Shown here in pieces: positions 49,986 to 52,321 of a stretch of 52,321 nucleotides of DNA. The position numbers were made by a program, and so were the translations under genes. Source of the stretch: CAZPMC01 sp964587755 (GTDB lineage Bacteria > Bacillota > Clostridia > Acetivibrionales > DTU013); assembly GCA_964587755.1 (NCBI GenBank), contig CAZPMC010000012.1, positions 1-52,321 of the forward strand. Direction: 5' to 3'. The first letter of the stretch is position 1. The number at the start of each line of letters is the position of its first letter. Under the pieces are notes generated by a model. It did no database searches and had not been told where the DNA came from. It saw nothing but the letters and a program-made list of their open reading frames with translations.

Positions 49986-51856
49986 GCAATACTGCGTGCC
50001 TTATCAAGAAGCGGGTCACTTTCTTTTGGTGTGACATTACCGGCTGAGGATATGATGCTTTCATCATCTAAACACTTTATATTCATTTCACGTCCTGTTA
50101 TTCTTAATGCAGCTTCTTTGATTATCTCAAGGTGCTCGGGCTTTGAGACCTGAGACCTTAAAAATGCTTCTCCGGGGGCGAAGACAAGCCCAATGGTGCC
50201 GGGGTCTATGGATATAGCTTTTGCGTTTAGCAATAGAGAATGAATTGTCCTTCTGCCAATGCTTTTTAAATGATTCATGATTTTTGGCCATTTCTCAAAA
50301 ACGGGGTATTCCGGTGCAGGTTTTCCGGGGACAGAGCCACCGGGAACAAAGCCTCCGGGAACAGGACTTCCAGGAACAGAATTTCCTGGAGCAGAACCAT
50401 CAAACGTAGAACTTCCAGTCACCGAGCCACCATGTGGAGAACTTCCAGACACCGAGTCGCCGTGTGGAGAACTTCCAGACACCGAGCCACTATGTGCAGA
50501 GCCTCCAGACACCGAGCCTCCATGTGCAGAACTTCCGGTCGTCGAGCCACCAGGCACAGAACTACCGAGAGCAGATTCCCCAGGCACAGAGCCACTAAGT
50601 GAAGAGCCTCCGGATATAGAACACCCAAGCTCAGAACCGCCTGGCACGGTACCTTCCGGCGATTGGCCGGGGTGTACAGAGAAAACGGAAGCGGAAGAAG
50701 CACTAACTGCATCAAGCTTTTTTTCCAGTGCGGACACTCTATCAGGCAGATTTCTGTCGGTTGTGAGAATCCCTTTACACAGCTTTATTAGTGTTACTTC
50801 TAATAGGATTCTTGGATTGGAGGCCCATTTCAAGCTTGTTTCCAGTGTAGACAGTTCCATGATATAGTTTGTAATGCTGTCGGTTGATATACGCTTTGCC
50901 TGTATCTTCATGCTTTTTAAGACATCGGCAGGCGCATCGATCAGCTCTTCACAATGACCCTCTGTGACATTGCAAATGAGCAGGTTTCTAAAGTAAAGTA
51001 CAACATCGGATACGAAATGGGCAATGTCACGACCGTCAGCAATCAGGCGGCTGACATTATCAAGCGCTCCCGTGATATTTTTATCAAGCAGCGTATCAAC
51101 AAAATTAATCATAAAGGTATCATTAACTATACCTGCCACAGACAACACATCGTCATAGATTATCTGGGATCTACCTAAGGAGATACACTGATCCAACAAG
51201 CTTATGGCATCCCTCATGGCGCCGTCAGACATGCGTGCTATTAGCTTGGCAGCGTCCTGAGCAAGTGAGACGCCGCAGGCACTGGCGATTTTTACAATCT
51301 GCTTTGCAATGCCGTCTTGAGATATGCGCCTGAAATCAAATCTTTGACAGCGCGATAAAATAGTAGCAGGAAGCTTATTGGGCTCAGTAGTAGCCAGTAT
51401 AAATATTACATGCTCCGGGGGCTCCTCCAGGGTTTTTAAAAGGGCATTGAAGGCACCGGTGGAGAGCATATGAACCTCATCTATTATATAAACCTTACGC
51501 TTTGCTTTCGTTGGGGAATAAATGACCTCGTCCCTAATTTGGCGGACGTTATCAACGCTGTTATTTGAGGCTGCGTCAATCTCTAAAACATCTGCGCAGC
51601 TTCCGGACAGTATTTCAAGGCACATTTCACATTCATTGCAGGGTTCGCCGTCCTTTTGATGGGGACAGTTAACAGCTCTTGAGAGAATATGAGCCATTGT
51701 TGTTTTGCCGGTTCCTCTAGTCCCACAGAAAAGATAGGCGTGAGCAATTCTGTTTGTGGCAACGCTGTAGCGCAGTGTATTGACAACATGCTCCTGCTCC
51801 ACAACATCCCTAAAAGCCGTTGGCCGCCATTCTCTGTATAAAGCTATATAAGACAT
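49946..51856 (-). CDS. dnaX: DNA polymerase III subunit gamma/tau, with a repeat insertion
   Basis: The 636-residue clamp-loader ATPase has Walker A CGTRGTGKTT (about 44-53), a zinc module CNECEMC, Walker B YIIDEVHMLS, and the SRCQRFDFRR sensor region, then domain III to about residue 380. Residues of about 385-513 are a Gly/Ser/Pro-rich repeat not found in usual DnaX, and the tau C-terminal domain follows (WPKIMNHLKSIGRRTIHSLL to the end). DnaX opens and loads the beta clamp. It lies next to ffs, as in many Firmicutes, but is separated from ybaB-recR. AAGGGGTG precedes the ATG. Confidence 0.95.
   Translation of the reverse strand: MSYIALYREWRPTAFRDVVEQEHVVNTLRYSVATNRIAHAYLFCGTRGTGKTTMAHILSRAVNCPHQKDGEPCNECEMCLEILSGSCADVLEIDAASNNSVDNVRQIRDEVIYSPTKAKRKVYIIDEVHMLSTGAFNALLKTLEEPPEHVIFILATTEPNKLPATILSRCQRFDFRRISQDGIAKQIVKIASACGVSLAQDAAKLIARMSDGAMRDAISLLDQCISLGRSQIIYDDVLSVAGIVNDTFMINFVDTLLDKNITGALDNVSRLIADGRDIAHFVSDVVLYFRNLLICNVTEGHCEELIDAPADVLKSMKIQAKRISTDSITNYIMELSTLETSLKWASNPRILLEVTLIKLCKGILTTDRNLPDRVSALEKKLDAVSASSASVFSVHPGQSPEGTVPGGSELGCSISGGSSLSGSVPGESALGSSVPGGSTTGSSAHGGSVSGGSAHSGSVSGSSPHGDSVSGSSPHGGSVTGSSTFDGSAPGNSVPGSPVPGGFVPGGSVPGKPAPEYPVFEKWPKIMNHLKSIGRRTIHSLLLNAKAISIDPGTIGLVFAPGEAFLRSQVSKPEHLEIIKEAALRITGREMNIKCLDDESIISSAGNVTPKESDPLLDKARSIAKRTGLPLEIIDE
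50318..50700 (-). repeat. Coding minisatellite in dnaX (30-base units)
   Basis: Imperfect 30-base units, clearest at 50400-50609, encode ten-residue repeats such as SVSGSSPHGD and SVTGSSTFDG, flanked by more diverged units. Composition is Gly, Ser, Pro and small residues. Both reverse frames stay open, typical of repeat-driven expansion. Confidence 0.85.
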
Positions 51857-51927
51857 CGTGCATTCACCCCTTATGACCGAAATTAAGACTGATTAAAACC
51901 AAGAATTTTCATATAAGCTATCAAATA

Positions 51928-51936
51928 ATTATATCA
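51928..51936 (-). promoter_or_regulatory. Extended -10 promoter of dnaX
   Basis: On the minus strand TGATATAAT lies about 75 bases before the dnaX start, without a clear -35. The stretch from here to ffs holds only the ffs terminator. Confidence 0.45.
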
Positions 51937-52013
51937 TGGATTGCAAAGAAATCGCAGGAAATATGTGGAACGGGAATGATTTGGGCAAAAAGGCAATTAA
52001 AACGGTAATAAAA

Positions 52014-52046
52014 AGACACTTCCGAAATGTGATGCCAGAAGTGTCT
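52014..52046 (-). terminator. Terminator of the SRP RNA gene
   Basis: On the minus strand AGACACTTC pairs with GAAGTGTCT (9 bp, 15-base loop), followed by five T and ATTACC. It lies about 20 bases after the 3' end of ffs. Confidence 0.8.
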
Positions 52047-52065
52047 TGAGCATTTTATTTGATTG

Positions 52066-52321
52066 GCCGTACACCGGTTGTCGACTAACTTCCATAAGCG
52101 TAACCAATGTAGTTAACTCAAACCAGGCTGCCTCGCGGCACACGCATGTAACTGCTTACCGTTGCTTTCTTCCGAACCTGGCGGGGTTCACAGGCATACG
52201 TTGCGCAAGACCCGATTATCATCATCACTTGCAAAGGTCAGACCCTACAAAAGTAAAGCCTCGAACAGGAATTCAACCCTGCTATAGCGGATTGCAGGTA
52301 CAGGGCACCGCTACCTCCCCG
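52066..52321 (-). ncRNA. ffs: Signal recognition particle RNA, large (Bacillus) type, 5' end cut by the window
   Basis: The minus strand carries the long SRP RNA of Firmicutes, with both Alu and S domains. Recognisable parts are GGGGAGGTAGCGGTGCCCTG and CCTGCAATCCGCT at the 5' side (Alu domain), CTTGCGCAACG, and the conserved helix 8 segment with CAGGTTCGGAAGAAAGCAAC. The RNA ends near GGTGTACGG and is followed by a terminator. A few bases of the 5' end lie beyond position 52321. With Ffh it targets nascent membrane and secreted proteins. Its place upstream of dnaX is conserved in Firmicutes. Confidence 0.93.

Noticed and set aside
50400..50609. 30-base periodic repeats that could suggest a CRISPR array
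   Set aside because: Units are contiguous with no unique spacers, diverge gradually, and stay open in the dnaX frame; there are no cas genes nearby.
50270..50867. Plus-strand frames across the dnaX minisatellite encoding Pro/Glu-rich or Arg-rich repeats
   Set aside because: They are the reverse complement of the Gly/Ser repeat; periodic sequence leaves several frames open.

Overview
The window comes from an endospore-forming, Gram-positive, low-to-moderate GC member of Clostridia. The evidence is a GerA-type germinant receptor operon, the sporulation protease YabG, a WalRK-YycHI operon, SLH surface proteins, and a cohesin plus dockerin in one protein. The last point suggests the cellulosome-forming clostridia (Acetivibrionaceae or Ruminiclostridium-like), but the genus is inferred. 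A run of exactly 100 N inside a coding minisatellite shows this is a scaffolded draft, so junctions near repeats deserve caution.

Left region (1-13.9 kb). Two very large paralogous surface proteins face each other tail to tail. The plus-strand copy is cut by the window edge and ends in FIVAR repeats, an EPGQPA linker and SLH domains, so it should bind the cell wall. The minus-strand copy is complete and ends in cohesin, FIVAR-like and dockerin modules. Between them lies a wrecked ferrous-iron locus: four GTTAGC-N4-GCTAAC boxes and a promoter are intact, but the start of feoA is joined out of frame to the end of feoB, followed by an intact FeoB-associated Cys-rich protein. A third large SLH protein follows.

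14.1-23.6 kb is a plus-strand cell-wall-homeostasis operon: walR, walK, an unknown secreted protein, yycH, yycI, murA, walJ, an MscS-type channel and rlmH. The rlmH gene carries an in-frame insertion derived from a hairpin repeat, of which a second copy sits at the end of the SLH gene at 11.4 kb. 23.9-27.4 kb encodes a heterodimeric ABC exporter with one degenerate ATPase site.

27.4-30.8 kb holds a diacylglycerol-kinase-like lipid kinase, yabG, a cytidylate-kinase-like protein and a rhomboid-like protein without its catalytic serine. 30.8-38.3 kb is a nine-gene minus-strand operon (prfA, ZIP transporter, threonylcarbamoyl-AMP synthase, low-Mr phosphatase, rpiB, upp, dCMP deaminase, tagO, mnaA). 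It has the order usually found upstream of the ATP synthase operon, but prmC is missing. 38.3-42.5 kb is a complete group-I ECF importer (two ATPases, T and S components) followed by an unrecognised TIM-barrel-like protein. 42.8-44.5 kb is a DUF2089 regulator with a DUF4097 protein.

Right region (44.7-52.3 kb). The usual ffs-dnaX-ybaB-recR block is present on the minus strand but is split by a plus-strand germination operon (gerAA, gerAC, a small D-subunit-like gene, gerAB). DnaX contains an unusual Gly/Ser/Pro minisatellite insertion, and its 3' end is tandemly duplicated. No tRNA, rRNA, CRISPR array, transposase or phage gene was seen.
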